Assembly: GCA_052388275.1 (NCBI GenBank)
Contig: JBQTII010000008.1
Span: 1 to 64,000 of the forward strand
Direction of reading: 5' to 3'
Source: JBQTII01 sp052388275
Lineage (GTDB): Bacteria > Actinomycetota > Actinomycetes > Sporichthyales > Sporichthyaceae
Length of the DNA: 64,000 nt
In this document: in pieces, positions 14,987 to 24,229 of the stretch
Numbering within the stretch: position 1 is the stretch's first letter
How the letters are laid out: every line of letters begins with the position of its first letter
The notes under the pieces: generated by a model
Databases searched by the model: none
The model's input: the letters and a program-made list of their open reading frames with translations, nothing else
What the model was told of the DNA's origin: nothing
Position numbers and translations under genes: made by a program

Positions 14987-16167
14987 TCGCGAGGCGATCC
15001 CTTCACCTGGGGGAGCGTCAGATCTGGCCGCCGGTGGTGCTCGCCCCCATGGCGGGCATCACCAACCGGGCTTTCCGCACCCTGTGTGCCGAGCACGGGT
15101 CCCGCTCCTCGAGCGGGTCGACCTTGCCGGGAATGATCCGCAGTGGCGTCTACGTCAACGAGATGATCACCGCACGCGGCCTGGTTGCCCGTGATCGCAC
15201 CACGTTGTCCATGATCGCTTTCACCCCGCGTGAGCCACTGCGCAGCCTGCAGCTCTACGGCACCGATGCCGCGACGATCGGGGCGGCGGTGCGCCTGGTC
15301 CTCGCCGAGGATCTGGCCGATCACGTCGACCTGAACTTCGGCTGCCCGGTCCCCAAGGTCACCCGCCGCGGCGGGGGAGCGGCGCTGCCCTACAAGCAGC
15401 ACTTGTTCGCCCGGATCATCACTGCGGCGATGGCAGGGGCCGACGGGCGCATCCCGATCACGATCAAGATGCGGATCGGCATCGACGACGAGCACCACAC
15501 TTACCTGACGGCCGGGCGCATCGCCGCGGACCTGGGCGTCGCCTGGGTGGCGCTGCACGCCCGCACCGCCGCCCAGCACTACTCCGGCACTGCGGACTGG
15601 AGCGCCATCGCCCGGCTCAAGGAACACCTCGCCTCCACCGCTGTGCCGGTGCTCGGCAACGGCGACATCTGGGAGGCGAGCGACGCGCTGGCGATGGTCG
15701 AGGTGACCGGCTGCGACGGCGTCGTGGTCGGGCGGGGCTGCCTGGGGCGGCCCTGGCTGTTCGCCAACCTCGCGGCGGCCTTCCATGGCGAGGCCGAACC
15801 CGGTCACCCGGACCTGGGTCAGGTCTGCGCAACCCTGCGCCGGCACTTCGCGTTGATGGCGGCTGACTATGGCGAGTTCAAGGCCGCGCAGGAGATCCGT
15901 AAGCACATCGCCTGGTACCTCAAGGGTTTCGCGGTTGGTTCGGCTACCCGTACCGCGCTCGGGTTGGTCGGCTCCGGCGGCGAACTCGACGCGCTGCTTG
16001 GTGGCCTGGATCACAGCGCGCCGTTTCCCGCCGCCACTCTCGGTGCCCCGCGGGGGCGTTCGGGGGCGCCGCGGCGGGTCATGCTTCCGCATGGCTGGCT
16101 CGACGATGCCCTGGACGGGGTCGCCGAGCCCGAGGACGTCGGATTGACCGCGCAGTCCGGCGGGTAG
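14980..16167 (+). CDS. dusB: tRNA-dihydrouridine synthase (DusB-like)
   Basis: A 395-aa flavoenzyme whose GTG start overlaps the glyS-like stop by 7 bp. The FMN barrel begins VVLAPMAGITNRAFR, followed by HVDLNFGCPVPKVTRRGGGA with the catalytic Cys, KMRIGIDD, ALHARTAAQHYSGTADW and VLGNGDIW plus GRGCLGRPWLF for the phosphate site. It reduces uridine in the tRNA D-loop with NADPH. Between HG and GVYVNEM there is a Ser/Thr-rich insert of about 15 residues (starting SRSSSGSTLPG) where relatives have one or two residues. The frame is intact, so it is probably a loop extension. Confidence 0.9.
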   Translation: MLIARRSLHLGERQIWPPVVLAPMAGITNRAFRTLCAEHGSRSSSGSTLPGMIRSGVYVNEMITARGLVARDRTTLSMIAFTPREPLRSLQLYGTDAATIGAAVRLVLAEDLADHVDLNFGCPVPKVTRRGGGAALPYKQHLFARIITAAMAGADGRIPITIKMRIGIDDEHHTYLTAGRIAADLGVAWVALHARTAAQHYSGTADWSAIARLKEHLASTAVPVLGNGDIWEASDALAMVEVTGCDGVVVGRGCLGRPWLFANLAAAFHGEAEPGHPDLGQVCATLRRHFALMAADYGEFKAAQEIRKHIAWYLKGFAVGSATRTALGLVGSGGELDALLGGLDHSAPFPAATLGAPRGRSGAPRRVMLPHGWLDDALDGVAEPEDVGLTAQSGG

Positions 16168-16295
16168 GGGCTTTTGCTCACGTCGGCGGCGTGGGGTCCC
16201 GGCGGGAGATCGATTCGCCCATTCGGGGGTCGAGAGGGAAGAATCGCCCGCAGCGCAGTGCGTGGTAAGGACAGCGCCCGAGAGAGTGAGAGCAG

Positions 16296-17834
16296 ATGGC
16301 ACCCCAGGCCCACGTCTCCCCCGAGGCTGACCAGCCGGATCTTCCCGTCGTCGTGATCGGGGCCGGGCCGGCCGGTCTCACCGCGGCGCTGGAGTTGGTG
16401 CGCCGCGACCGAAGGGTCGTGGTGCTTGAGGCGACCGACGCGATCGGCGGCATCAGCCGCACCGAGGTCCGCGACGGCTGGCGCTTCGACATCGGCGGGC
16501 ACCGGTTCTTCACCAAGGTGCCCGAGGTGGAGAAGTTCTGGCACGAGGTGCTGCCCGATGAGGACTTTCTGCAGCGTCCGCGGATGAGCCGGATTTTCTA
16601 CAACGGCAAGCTGTTCGACTACCCGCTCAAGGCCGGCAACGCGCTGAAGAACCTTGGCGTCCTCGAGGCCGTGCTGTGCGTGCTGTCCTACGTCTGGGTG
16701 CGGATCAAGCCGCCGAAGGACCAGAGCAACTTCGAGGGTTGGGTCGCCGCACGTTTCGGCTGGCGGCTCTATCGGATCTTCTTCAAGACCTATACCGAGA
16801 AACTCTGGGGCATCTCCGGGACCGAGATCCAGGCCGACTGGGCCGCGCAGCGCATCAAGAACCTTTCGCTGTTCGGAGCGATCAAGAACGCGATCTTCCA
16901 GCCCAAGGGACAAACCGAGATCACCACCCTGATCGATCGCTTCCAGTACCCCAAGTACGGCCCCGGGATGATGTGGGAGCGCTGCCGCGACCTCGTCGTC
17001 GACGGCGGCGGCGAGGTTCTGATGGAGTCTCCGGTCCTGGCGCTGCACCGTGAAGGCGACCGCGTAACGGCCGTGACGGTACGTCAGAACGGTCCGGATG
17101 GTGTGGGGCAAGAGAAGCTGATCGCGTGCAGTGACGTCATCTCCTCGATGCCGCTGCAGCACCTGGTGCTCGGGATGGACCCCAAGGCCCCCAAGGATGT
17201 CGCGGATGCGGCGAACGGGCTCGGTTACCGCGACTTCCTCACCGTCGCCCTCGTGGTACCGGAGGCCTCCGGTTTCCCGGACAACTGGATCTACATCCAC
17301 ACCCCGGGCGTGCTGGTCGGCCGCATTCAGAACTACGGTTCCTGGTCGCCGTACCTGGTCAAGGACGGACGTACCTGCCTGGGCATGGAGTACTTCGTCA
17401 ACGAAGGCGACGGCACCTGGAGCTCGTCGGATGAGGACTTGATCTCACTCGCCAAAAAGGAACTCGCCGAACTCAAACTCGTTCCCCCCTCCGCCATCGA
17501 GGCCGGTTACGTGGTACGGGTCCCCAAGGCGTACCCGATCTACGACGAGGGTTACGACGTCAAGGTCGACACCATCCGCCACTGGCTCGCCGCCGAGACC
17601 ACCAACGTGGCGGCGACCGGGCGCAACGGCATGCACCGCTACAACAACCAGGACCACTCGATGGTCACCGCGATGTACGCCGTGGACAACATCTGCGCCC
17701 CCGCCGGTGAACCGGCTCCCCGCGACCTCTGGACGGTCAATGTCGAGGAGGAGTACCACGAGGAAAAGAGCGCCGGCCCGGCCGAATCCTCCTCGGGTAC
17801 CGGGCGCAGCGCACCGGTCCTGCCCAAACGCTGA
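16296..17834 (+). CDS. FAD-dependent oxidoreductase, UDP-galactopyranose mutase/protoporphyrinogen-oxidase-like
   Basis: A 512-aa flavoprotein. The N-terminal dinucleotide fold reads VVIGAGPAGLTAALEL with ISRTE and FDIGGHRFF, as in the NAD(P)-binding proteins related to UDP-galactopyranose mutase that I recall beside polysaccharide genes. The centre holds KTYTEKLWGISGTEI and YPKYGPGMMW, the end NGMHRYNNQDHSM, which positions the flavin. It probably acts on a nucleotide sugar or lipid-linked sugar at the membrane. The next gene, 3 bp away, encodes a GT-C glycosyltransferase, which supports a role in surface-glycan assembly. Confidence 0.75.
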   Translation: MAPQAHVSPEADQPDLPVVVIGAGPAGLTAALELVRRDRRVVVLEATDAIGGISRTEVRDGWRFDIGGHRFFTKVPEVEKFWHEVLPDEDFLQRPRMSRIFYNGKLFDYPLKAGNALKNLGVLEAVLCVLSYVWVRIKPPKDQSNFEGWVAARFGWRLYRIFFKTYTEKLWGISGTEIQADWAAQRIKNLSLFGAIKNAIFQPKGQTEITTLIDRFQYPKYGPGMMWERCRDLVVDGGGEVLMESPVLALHREGDRVTAVTVRQNGPDGVGQEKLIACSDVISSMPLQHLVLGMDPKAPKDVADAANGLGYRDFLTVALVVPEASGFPDNWIYIHTPGVLVGRIQNYGSWSPYLVKDGRTCLGMEYFVNEGDGTWSSSDEDLISLAKKELAELKLVPPSAIEAGYVVRVPKAYPIYDEGYDVKVDTIRHWLAAETTNVAATGRNGMHRYNNQDHSMVTAMYAVDNICAPAGEPAPRDLWTVNVEEEYHEEKSAGPAESSSGTGRSAPVLPKR

Positions 17835-17837
17835 GCT

Positions 17838-19460
17838 GTGACGGAGAGCCGACCTGTGACCGAGAGCGTGCTGCCCGCCACGCGCTCGGCGCCGCACGAC
17901 GCGAGCCGTGCGCTGCGGGGTGCTCTGCTCTTGGCCCGACTGCGCCCATTCGCCGGCCCGATCGTCACCGCCGTGCTGGTGGCCGGGATCGCGTTGCGCC
18001 TGTACTCACCCTCGCCGTTCTGGCTGGACGAGGCCCAGAGCGTCGAGTTCGCCTCCCGTCCGCTGACGGACCTGCACACCTTGCTGGAGACCGACGGCGC
18101 GCCGCCGCTGTATTACCTCCTGCTGCACGGCTGGCTCGACGCGGCCGGTGCGCTGGGCCTGGGCGACGGGGTGTGGGTTGCCCGCTCGTTCTCGATGGCA
18201 GCCGCTCTGGCGGCGCTGCCGCTGGCCTACCTGGTGGGGCGGCGCTTGGGCGGCAGCCGTCGTCACGGGGTCCTCACGCTGCTCGTCCTCGCCGCGAACC
18301 CGTGGGCGATCAAGTACGCCGGCGAGGCCCGGATGTACTCCCTGGTGGTGCTGCTGGTGCTGGTCGCCATGCTTGCCGGGGACTGGTTGCGCCGCCGTCA
18401 GGACGCAGCCCCGGTAATCGCGGTGGCGGCGCTCACCGCAGCGCTGCTGCTGACGCACTACTGGTCGATCTTCCTGCTCGCGAGCGTCGCTGTGATCCTG
18501 CTCGGGCGTGCCGCGCGGGTGCCCGCCGAGCGGCCGCTCGCGCGCCGGGCGGTCATTGCCATGGCGGGCGGCGGCGTCCTGTTTCTGCCCTGGGTGCCGA
18601 CGATGCTGCACCAGAGTGCGCACACCGGCGCCCCCTGGGCTCCCCGCCCGGACCTTGGCGATCTCGCCCATCTGCCGCTGGAGTGGGCGGGCGGCACCGG
18701 ACCGGTCGGCTGGACGCTGGGCTCGATGCTGGTGCCCCTGATGTTGATCGCGGTCTTCGTGCGCCGCCGCACCGGGTCCGACGTCGTCATCGGGGTGCGT
18801 CCGGGCGGGGTCACCGGGCTGCTCGGCCTGCTGCTCGCAGGCACGCTGGTGCTGGCGCTTGCGGTCTCCATGGCCTCGGGCGGGGCCGTGGTCGGGCGCT
18901 ACAGCGCGGTGGTCGTACCCGTCGTCGTCCTGCTGATCGCATTCGGCATCGTGACGTTGCCCCGTACCGCCGGGCTTGCGGTGCTGAGCCTGCTTGTGGG
19001 GTTGGGCCTGCTCGGCGGTGTCACCGTCGCGACGACCGACCACAGCCACGCCGGCCGGGTCGCGGATGCGCTGGGCGCCCGCGCCGGCGCCGGTGACCTG
19101 CTCGTGTACTGCCCCGATCAACTCGCTCCGGGGGTGGAGGCTCGCCTGGACGTGCCCGGCCTCGAGCGGGTGAGCCTGCCGGCGCAGCGCGACCCCAGGG
19201 TCGTGGACTGGACCGATTACACCGACGCCGTCGACGCCCTGCGCCTGCGCCGCCTCGCCGAGGACATCACCGACGTCATCAAGGCCGACCCCGGCGCCGC
19301 CGTCTGGCTGATCACGGCCGTCAATCCCTACCGCACCCACACCGAGGTCTGCGACCCGCTGCGCACCCGCCTCGTCGCCGCCCTTGGCGTGCCGAACCAG
19401 GTGTTGGACGGCACCGCTCGCGGCGGCGAGAAGGCCGTCCTGGAGCGCTTCACCCGCTGA
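17838..19460 (+). CDS. GT-C fold membrane glycosyltransferase (GT39/ArnT-like)
   Basis: A 540-aa integral membrane protein with about ten or more hydrophobic segments. The first external loop carries FWLDEAQSVEF, the D-E pair that marks polyprenyl-phosphate-dependent GT-C enzymes, followed by PPLYYLLLHGW and later NPWAIKYAGEARMYSL. A soluble C-terminal domain of about 150 residues follows the last helix. It should transfer a sugar from a polyprenyl phosphate donor to an acceptor on the outer face of the membrane. GTG 17838 is 3 bp after the flavoprotein stop, so the two form an operon. Confidence 0.8.
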   Translation: MTESRPVTESVLPATRSAPHDASRALRGALLLARLRPFAGPIVTAVLVAGIALRLYSPSPFWLDEAQSVEFASRPLTDLHTLLETDGAPPLYYLLLHGWLDAAGALGLGDGVWVARSFSMAAALAALPLAYLVGRRLGGSRRHGVLTLLVLAANPWAIKYAGEARMYSLVVLLVLVAMLAGDWLRRRQDAAPVIAVAALTAALLLTHYWSIFLLASVAVILLGRAARVPAERPLARRAVIAMAGGGVLFLPWVPTMLHQSAHTGAPWAPRPDLGDLAHLPLEWAGGTGPVGWTLGSMLVPLMLIAVFVRRRTGSDVVIGVRPGGVTGLLGLLLAGTLVLALAVSMASGGAVVGRYSAVVVPVVVLLIAFGIVTLPRTAGLAVLSLLVGLGLLGGVTVATTDHSHAGRVADALGARAGAGDLLVYCPDQLAPGVEARLDVPGLERVSLPAQRDPRVVDWTDYTDAVDALRLRRLAEDITDVIKADPGAAVWLITAVNPYRTHTEVCDPLRTRLVAALGVPNQVLDGTARGGEKAVLERFTR

Positions 19461-19506
19461 ACCTGTTCGGGTGAGCATGGGAGCCAGCCCTCGCTGTCAT
19501 CCTACA

Positions 19507-19530
19507 AACGTAGCTCGGTTGTGCTACGTT
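19507..19530 (+). promoter_or_regulatory. Operator palindrome of the RHH/MazF pair
   Basis: AACGTAGC (19507-19514) and GCTACGTT (19523-19530) form a perfect 8-bp inverted repeat ending 7 bp before the antitoxin ATG. Position and symmetry fit autorepression by a ribbon-helix-helix antitoxin, and the transcript is probably nearly leaderless. Confidence 0.65.
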
Positions 19531-19537
19531 CGTGTCT

Positions 19538-19825
19538 ATGAGCACCATCTCCTTGCGCACCGACCCCGACCTTGAGCTCGCGCTCGCCCGAATCCAGTCC
19601 GGCCACGGCCTGGGAACCCGCTCCGAAGCCATCCGCGTGGCCATCGTGGAGACGGATCGGCGCCTGGCCAGGCGGGCTATGCATGCAGCGGAGATCGAGA
19701 TCTTCCTCGCGGCAGGACCCGACCCTGAGGGCATCGACTCGGTGGAGTCGGCCCGGGCGACCAACGCCGCGTGGGCGGGGCTGGACGAGACCGACTGGGA
19801 CGCTGTGTGCGCTCAATCCACCTAG
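19538..19825 (+). CDS. Ribbon-helix-helix antitoxin (MazE-like partner)
   Basis: A 95-aa protein. The first 45 residues (MSTISLRTDPDLELALARIQ, GLGTRSEAIRVAIVE) are a ribbon-helix-helix DNA-binding unit. The acidic tail (VESARATNAAWAGLDETDWD) is the kind of flexible segment that wraps a MazF-type toxin. The next gene starts inside it with a 19-bp overlap. It should repress its own promoter through the palindrome upstream. Confidence 0.85.
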   Translation: MSTISLRTDPDLELALARIQSGHGLGTRSEAIRVAIVETDRRLARRAMHAAEIEIFLAAGPDPEGIDSVESARATNAAWAGLDETDWDAVCAQST

Positions 19826-20109
19826 TAAGGATCGACAAGACGCGGCCCGCGGTCGTGCTGACCCGCGCACATATGATCCCCCTGCTCAGCGCCGTTGTGG
19901 TGGCGCCGATCACCAGCCGGATCTACGGAATCTCCTCGGAGGTGCCGGTGGGGCCGGGCAATGGGATCAACGCGGTCAGCGTCATTTCTTGTGACCAGAT
20001 CCAGCTGGTCAGCACCGTTCTGCTCGGTCGATTCGTCGGGTCGCTGGGCGCCGAGCAGGAGCGTGCGCTGTGGGACGCGATCCTGTTCGCCTTTGACCTC
20101 GACTCCTGA
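19807..20109 (+). CDS. mazF: MazF/PemK-family mRNA-interferase toxin
   Basis: A 100-aa protein from GTG 19807. Residues IHLVRIDKTRPAVVLTRA…LLSAVVVAPITSRIYG and then SEVPVGPGNGINAVSVISCDQI and LGRFVGSL match the MazF SH3-like barrel, with the conserved Arg in DKTRP and Ser/Cys in SCDQI lining the RNA cleft. Family members cut single-stranded mRNA at short motifs when the antitoxin is degraded. All key segments are intact, so the pair is probably functional. Confidence 0.85.
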   Translation: MRSIHLVRIDKTRPAVVLTRAHMIPLLSAVVVAPITSRIYGISSEVPVGPGNGINAVSVISCDQIQLVSTVLLGRFVGSLGAEQERALWDAILFAFDLDS

Positions 20110-20205
20110 CAGAGACGGCTTCACCGGGAGTGGGGGAGGCTCCGAGTGCAGCGGGCGGTAATCTAAGGCCGGTACGGATCCGTACCGCTCGGGGAGGCGG
20201 TTGAG

Positions 20206-22425
20206 GTGGCTGGGCTCGCACGGTTCGTCCTGCGCCATCGGCGCCTGGTCATGGTTGCCTGGCTGCTGGCGTTTCTGGCCGGTGGTTTCGCCGCGAGCAA
20301 GGTGCCCGACCGGCTGACGATCGACTTCTCGCTGCCGGGCCAGCCCGGTTACGAGACCTCTCAGCAGATCCTGGACCGTTACGGCAACGGTGGGCCGACG
20401 TCGAACTCCCCGACGATCGTGGTGGCGACCGTCCCGCAGGGCACGGTCTACGACCGCCTCGAGGAGATCACCGCGGTGTTCGAGCAGGTCACCTCGACTC
20501 TGCCGTCCTCGCGACTGGTCGATGTCACTGCGACCAAGGACCCGGTCTTCGTCACCGCGGACCGGCGCACCACTTACGCGCTGGTCTACCCCAAGGAATT
20601 CACCAGCTTCGCCGACGCGCTGCCCGACGTGGCGATCCGCCCCCTGCTGACAGCCGCCGAAACGGCCAGCGGCATCGACTGGACGATCACCGGGTACAAC
20701 ACCCTGGCCTCCGGCGAGGTCGACGAGGCCGAAGAGCCGAGCCTGCTACTGGACACCCTGGTCGGTGGCCTCGGCGCCCTCGCGGTCCTGCTGTTCCTGT
20801 TCGCCTCGTTCCTGGCGTTCGTGCCATTGCTCATCGCCGCGGTCTCGATCCTGACCACCTTCCTCGTCGTGCTGCTGGCCACGTATGTGATCGACGTGAG
20901 CTTCGTCGTGCAGTTCCTGATCGCACTGATCGGGCTCGGCGTCGCGATCGACTACTCGCTGCTGATGGTCAACCGCTGGCGCGAAGAACGTGCGCGCGGG
21001 CGCGACAACCACGACGCGGTCGCCGTCGCGATGCAGTACGCCGGGCATGCCGTGCTGGCCAGCGCCGGCACCGTCGCGATCAGCCTGTGCGCGCTGCTTG
21101 TCATTCCCGTGCCGTTGCTGCGCAGCATGGGTCTGGCCGGGCTGCTCATCCCGGTGGTCAGCGCCGCGGTCGTGTGCACGCTGCTACCCGCGCTACTGGG
21201 CGGGGTCGGGCCGCGGATCGACTGGCCGCGGATCCGCCACGAGGACAAGCCCTCGCGCGGCTGGTCGGCCTGGGCCCGCGGCGTGGTGAAGGCGCGCTGG
21301 GTCGCCGCCGGGGTCGCGCTGCTCGGACTAGGCGCGCTGCTCGTGCCGATCTTCGGGATCAACATCGGGCAGGCCCGAACGGAATCCCTCGCCAGCACCG
21401 GTACGGCATTCAGCAGCCTGAACACCCTGCGCTCCGGCGGCGTCCCCGCCGGGGTGGTCTCCCCGATGGAGATCCTGGTCACCGGGCCGCAGGCGGCGGC
21501 GTCCGCCGAGCGGGTCGTCGCGGCGGCCGGCGCGGTGCCGGGAATCGCGGCGGCCTTCGCGCCGGACAACGCGGTCTGGCGCGTCGGAGACGCGGTACTC
21601 GTCGAGGTCATCCCCGAGGCGGAAACGGTGGATTCCGATGCCGCGGGGATCGTCGATGACCTGGATCGGGCGCTGGCCGGAATTCCCGGCGTCGTCGGCA
21701 TCTCCGGCGCGGGGCCGACAATTCAGGACTACATCAACGCGGTGTACAAGAACTTCCCGTACACGCTCGGCCTGATCGCGCTGGTGACCTACATCCTGCT
21801 GGTGCGCACCTTCCGCTCGATCCTGCTCCCGCTCAAGGCGGTCCTGCTCAACATCGTCTCCGTGGGCGCCACGTTCGGGGCCACGGTGCTGTTCTGGCAG
21901 GAGGGCTTCGGGTCGGAGGCGTTCTTCGGTATCGAGGCGACCGGTGCGGTGACGTTCTGGTTGCCGCTACTGATCTTTGCGTTCCTGTTCGGGCTCTCGA
22001 TGGACTACGAGGTCTTCATCCTGGCCCGGATGCGTGAGGAGTACGACAAGACCGGCAATACCGACGTGGCTGTCATCGAGGGGCTTGCGCGTACCGGGCG
22101 CCTGGTCACCGGCGCTGCGCTGATCCTCTTCCTGTCCTTCGTCGCGTTGGGGGCCTCACCGGGCACCGACATCAAGGTGTTCGCGACCGCGTTGGGCATC
22201 GGGATTCTGCTCGACGCCACCGTTGTGCGCGCCCTGCTGGTGCCCGCCCTGGTCTCGCTGTTCGGACGCTGGAATTGGTATCTGCCGGTGTGGGTGGCCC
22301 GGATCCTGCGGGTGGAGCCGCACCCGGCGATCCCGGAGCTCTCTCGCGCCGGGGTGATCACCTCCCGCCCCGCGGACCCGGACGCCATCAGCGCGCCGTG
22401 GGCGGACAACGTCCGACGCTTCTGA
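20206..22425 (+). CDS. MMPL/RND-family transporter
   Basis: A 739-aa membrane protein with the MMPL plan: a first helix (VMVAWLLAFLAGGFAAS), an external domain (about 35-180), six helices including IGLGVAIDYSLLMVNRWREE (the family's GxxxDY pair), a second external domain (about 390-515) and six more helices with LFGLSMDYEVFILARMREEY. The Asp-Tyr pairs relay protons. Relatives export lipids or small molecules; the cargo here is unknown. The start is GTG 20206 with GGGGAGG upstream. Confidence 0.85.
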   Translation: MAGLARFVLRHRRLVMVAWLLAFLAGGFAASKVPDRLTIDFSLPGQPGYETSQQILDRYGNGGPTSNSPTIVVATVPQGTVYDRLEEITAVFEQVTSTLPSSRLVDVTATKDPVFVTADRRTTYALVYPKEFTSFADALPDVAIRPLLTAAETASGIDWTITGYNTLASGEVDEAEEPSLLLDTLVGGLGALAVLLFLFASFLAFVPLLIAAVSILTTFLVVLLATYVIDVSFVVQFLIALIGLGVAIDYSLLMVNRWREERARGRDNHDAVAVAMQYAGHAVLASAGTVAISLCALLVIPVPLLRSMGLAGLLIPVVSAAVVCTLLPALLGGVGPRIDWPRIRHEDKPSRGWSAWARGVVKARWVAAGVALLGLGALLVPIFGINIGQARTESLASTGTAFSSLNTLRSGGVPAGVVSPMEILVTGPQAAASAERVVAAAGAVPGIAAAFAPDNAVWRVGDAVLVEVIPEAETVDSDAAGIVDDLDRALAGIPGVVGISGAGPTIQDYINAVYKNFPYTLGLIALVTYILLVRTFRSILLPLKAVLLNIVSVGATFGATVLFWQEGFGSEAFFGIEATGAVTFWLPLLIFAFLFGLSMDYEVFILARMREEYDKTGNTDVAVIEGLARTGRLVTGAALILFLSFVALGASPGTDIKVFATALGIGILLDATVVRALLVPALVSLFGRWNWYLPVWVARILRVEPHPAIPELSRAGVITSRPADPDAISAPWADNVRRF

Positions 22426-22517
22426 CCCAGGCATGTCTGGCCCAGGCCCCCGGGCCGACACCGCGACCGCCGCCGCCCCGTCGGCTGGCGATCAACGTTG
22501 TCACTAGGGGTGCGCCC

Positions 22518-22537
22518 GGGGCGGTGCGCCGCGCCCC
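22518..22537. terminator. Hairpin between convergent genes
   Basis: GGGGCG (22518-22523) pairs with CGCCCC (22532-22537) in the roughly 200-bp gap between the MMPL gene and the convergent glycosidase-like gene. The flanks repeat ATCAACGT and ACGTTGAT as an outer inverted pair. Confidence 0.4.
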
Positions 22538-22625
22538 ACCAGCGCCCACGTTGATTCCTGGCCAACGCCAGGGCCCTTGGCCGTTCGGTGGAGCTGCGTT
22601 CGCAGGGAAGGCGCAGGCAGGCGCC

Positions 22626-24110
22626 TTATGGTGCGGTGGTCTGGGTCTCCGAAGTCGTCGAGGCGGGGGTCGCCGACGCAGTGGGCGCCGGACTCGGGGC
22701 GTCCAGGGGGTTGACGAAGGTCCCTTCGCGCCCGGCCGCGCTCCAGGCCTGATAGGCGTCGAAGACGAGCTTGGCCTTCTCGATGTCGGTAGTGCCTTCG
22801 GAGAAGTTGCCCGGCTTGTTGATCGAGTACACGATCTGGCCGGGGACGTTGTCGGCCGGGTCACCGGCGAGCAGGGCCGGTGCGCCCAGGCCCACCTTCG
22901 AGGAGGCGTGCCAGAGGTAGAAGCTGTTGATGCCGACGTCGCGGCTCGCCTTGATCTGCGCGCCGACATCAGAGGCGGTGTACGGGGTCGGGTAACTGAA
23001 GTTCTGCAGCCACGGCACGATCGCGCAGTCCGTTCCCAGCACCATGCGGTTGAAGTCCATCAACGAGCGCTTGACGATGTCATACGGCTGGTCGATCGGG
23101 GAGGACACCGAGTACTCCCCGGAGTTCCAGTGCGAGGGATAGATCATCGGCGAGACGTAGTCCAGGTGCTTGGCCATTTCCGGGATGTCCTGCGCGACCG
23201 AGGACGGGGCGAAGGAAGAGATGCCGTACACGGCGGCCCCGGCCGAGGCGCCTGCCGCACGGATGCGCGGACCCGCGAGCTCGACGAAGTCCGTGATTGC
23301 CTCGGTGGGCGTGCGGCTGCCGATGCCGGGGTAGACCTGCCCGGTGTTCTCCGGCTTGCGGATGTAGTCGTACATGATCGAGTCGAAGCCGAGCTTGGCG
23401 GCCTCCTCGCCGAGGGCGATGTTGTACTCGATCACCTCGGGGTTGGCGAAGTTGGTGAAGGCGCCCACGCCGTAGTTGCCGGCCGGGTAGGGGCGTCCTG
23501 CGCTGTCCTGGATGAGCATGTCCATCTTGCCGCTCTTCACTGCCCACTTGCCCAGGCGCGGGTCACGGAAGGCCACGATGCGGCCGGTGACCGTGGCCCC
23601 GAGGTCGTGGATCTCCTTGAGCACCGTCGCCGCGTCGAACCGGATCGGGTTGTAGACCGTCCCGGCCGCCTTGGCCAGGGCCACCTGGGAGTCGTAGCCG
23701 ACGATGCCGTCCTCGTCCTTGATGTCGAGCTGCACGTTATCGAGCTTGCCGGCCTTGATCAGCGCGACGATCGGCTCGCGGATCTCGTCTTCGCCCCAGC
23801 CCCAGGAGGTGATGTGGGTAGAGCGCACGTGCACCGCGCCGACCCCGGTGCCGCTGGCGACGCCGGAGGCGGCCTCGGCGTCCGGCGCCTGGGTCGCCTC
23901 CGCGGCCGTGGCGGCAGCGGGGTCTGCGGCGGCGGCGGTGGCCGGGTCCGCGGTTGCGGCGGGCGCTGCGCTCGCTGCGGGCGCGGGGGCGGATTCCGCT
24001 ACCGGTGACGCCTCGTCACCTCCACCGCAGGCGGTCAGGGCGAGCAGCATGGCGATGGCGCCACCTGTGGCCGTGGCGCGGCGAATGTTGCCTTGGCGCG
24101 TACCCGTCAT
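22626..24110 (-). CDS. DUF4015 glycoside-hydrolase-like lipoprotein
   Basis: A 494-aa exported protein from ATG 24110 (GGGGAGCA upstream). The signal ends in the lipobox LTAC (about residue 27). An Ala/Pro linker of about 70 residues follows. The rest is a TIM-barrel-like domain of the DUF4015 type: VHVRSTHITSWGWG, VQLDIKDEDG, FDSIMYDYIRKPE, LDYVSPMIYPSHW and FYLWHASS. The Asp residues in DIKDEDG and MYDYIRKP are the likely acid/base pair. It probably cleaves an extracellular or wall polysaccharide. The C terminus has a second Thr/Pro-rich tail. Confidence 0.75.
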   Translation of the reverse strand: MTGTRQGNIRRATATGGAIAMLLALTACGGGDEASPVAESAPAPAASAAPAATADPATAAAADPAAATAAEATQAPDAEAASGVASGTGVGAVHVRSTHITSWGWGEDEIREPIVALIKAGKLDNVQLDIKDEDGIVGYDSQVALAKAAGTVYNPIRFDAATVLKEIHDLGATVTGRIVAFRDPRLGKWAVKSGKMDMLIQDSAGRPYPAGNYGVGAFTNFANPEVIEYNIALGEEAAKLGFDSIMYDYIRKPENTGQVYPGIGSRTPTEAITDFVELAGPRIRAAGASAGAAVYGISSFAPSSVAQDIPEMAKHLDYVSPMIYPSHWNSGEYSVSSPIDQPYDIVKRSLMDFNRMVLGTDCAIVPWLQNFSYPTPYTASDVGAQIKASRDVGINSFYLWHASSKVGLGAPALLAGDPADNVPGQIVYSINKPGNFSEGTTDIEKAKLVFDAYQAWSAAGREGTFVNPLDAPSPAPTASATPASTTSETQTTAP

Positions 24111-24229
24111 GGTGTGCTCCCCGATCGTGGTCAGTCCCGAATCAGGGTGGGGCAACTCAGGAGCTCCGCGCAGCTTCTTGGTTGATCTTTGGCCATCCCC
24201 TACGCGGACTGGATCTCGGACGTAGGAGG

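Noticed and set aside
18006..19478. 490-codon frame opposite the glycosyltransferase
   Set aside because: Antisense shadow rich in His/Gln/Arg; the plus strand has the clear GT-C features.
22275..24008. 577-codon plus frame across the MMPL end and the glycosidase gene
   Set aside because: Its product is Gly/Arg/Val-rich low-complexity sequence; both real genes are read in other frames.
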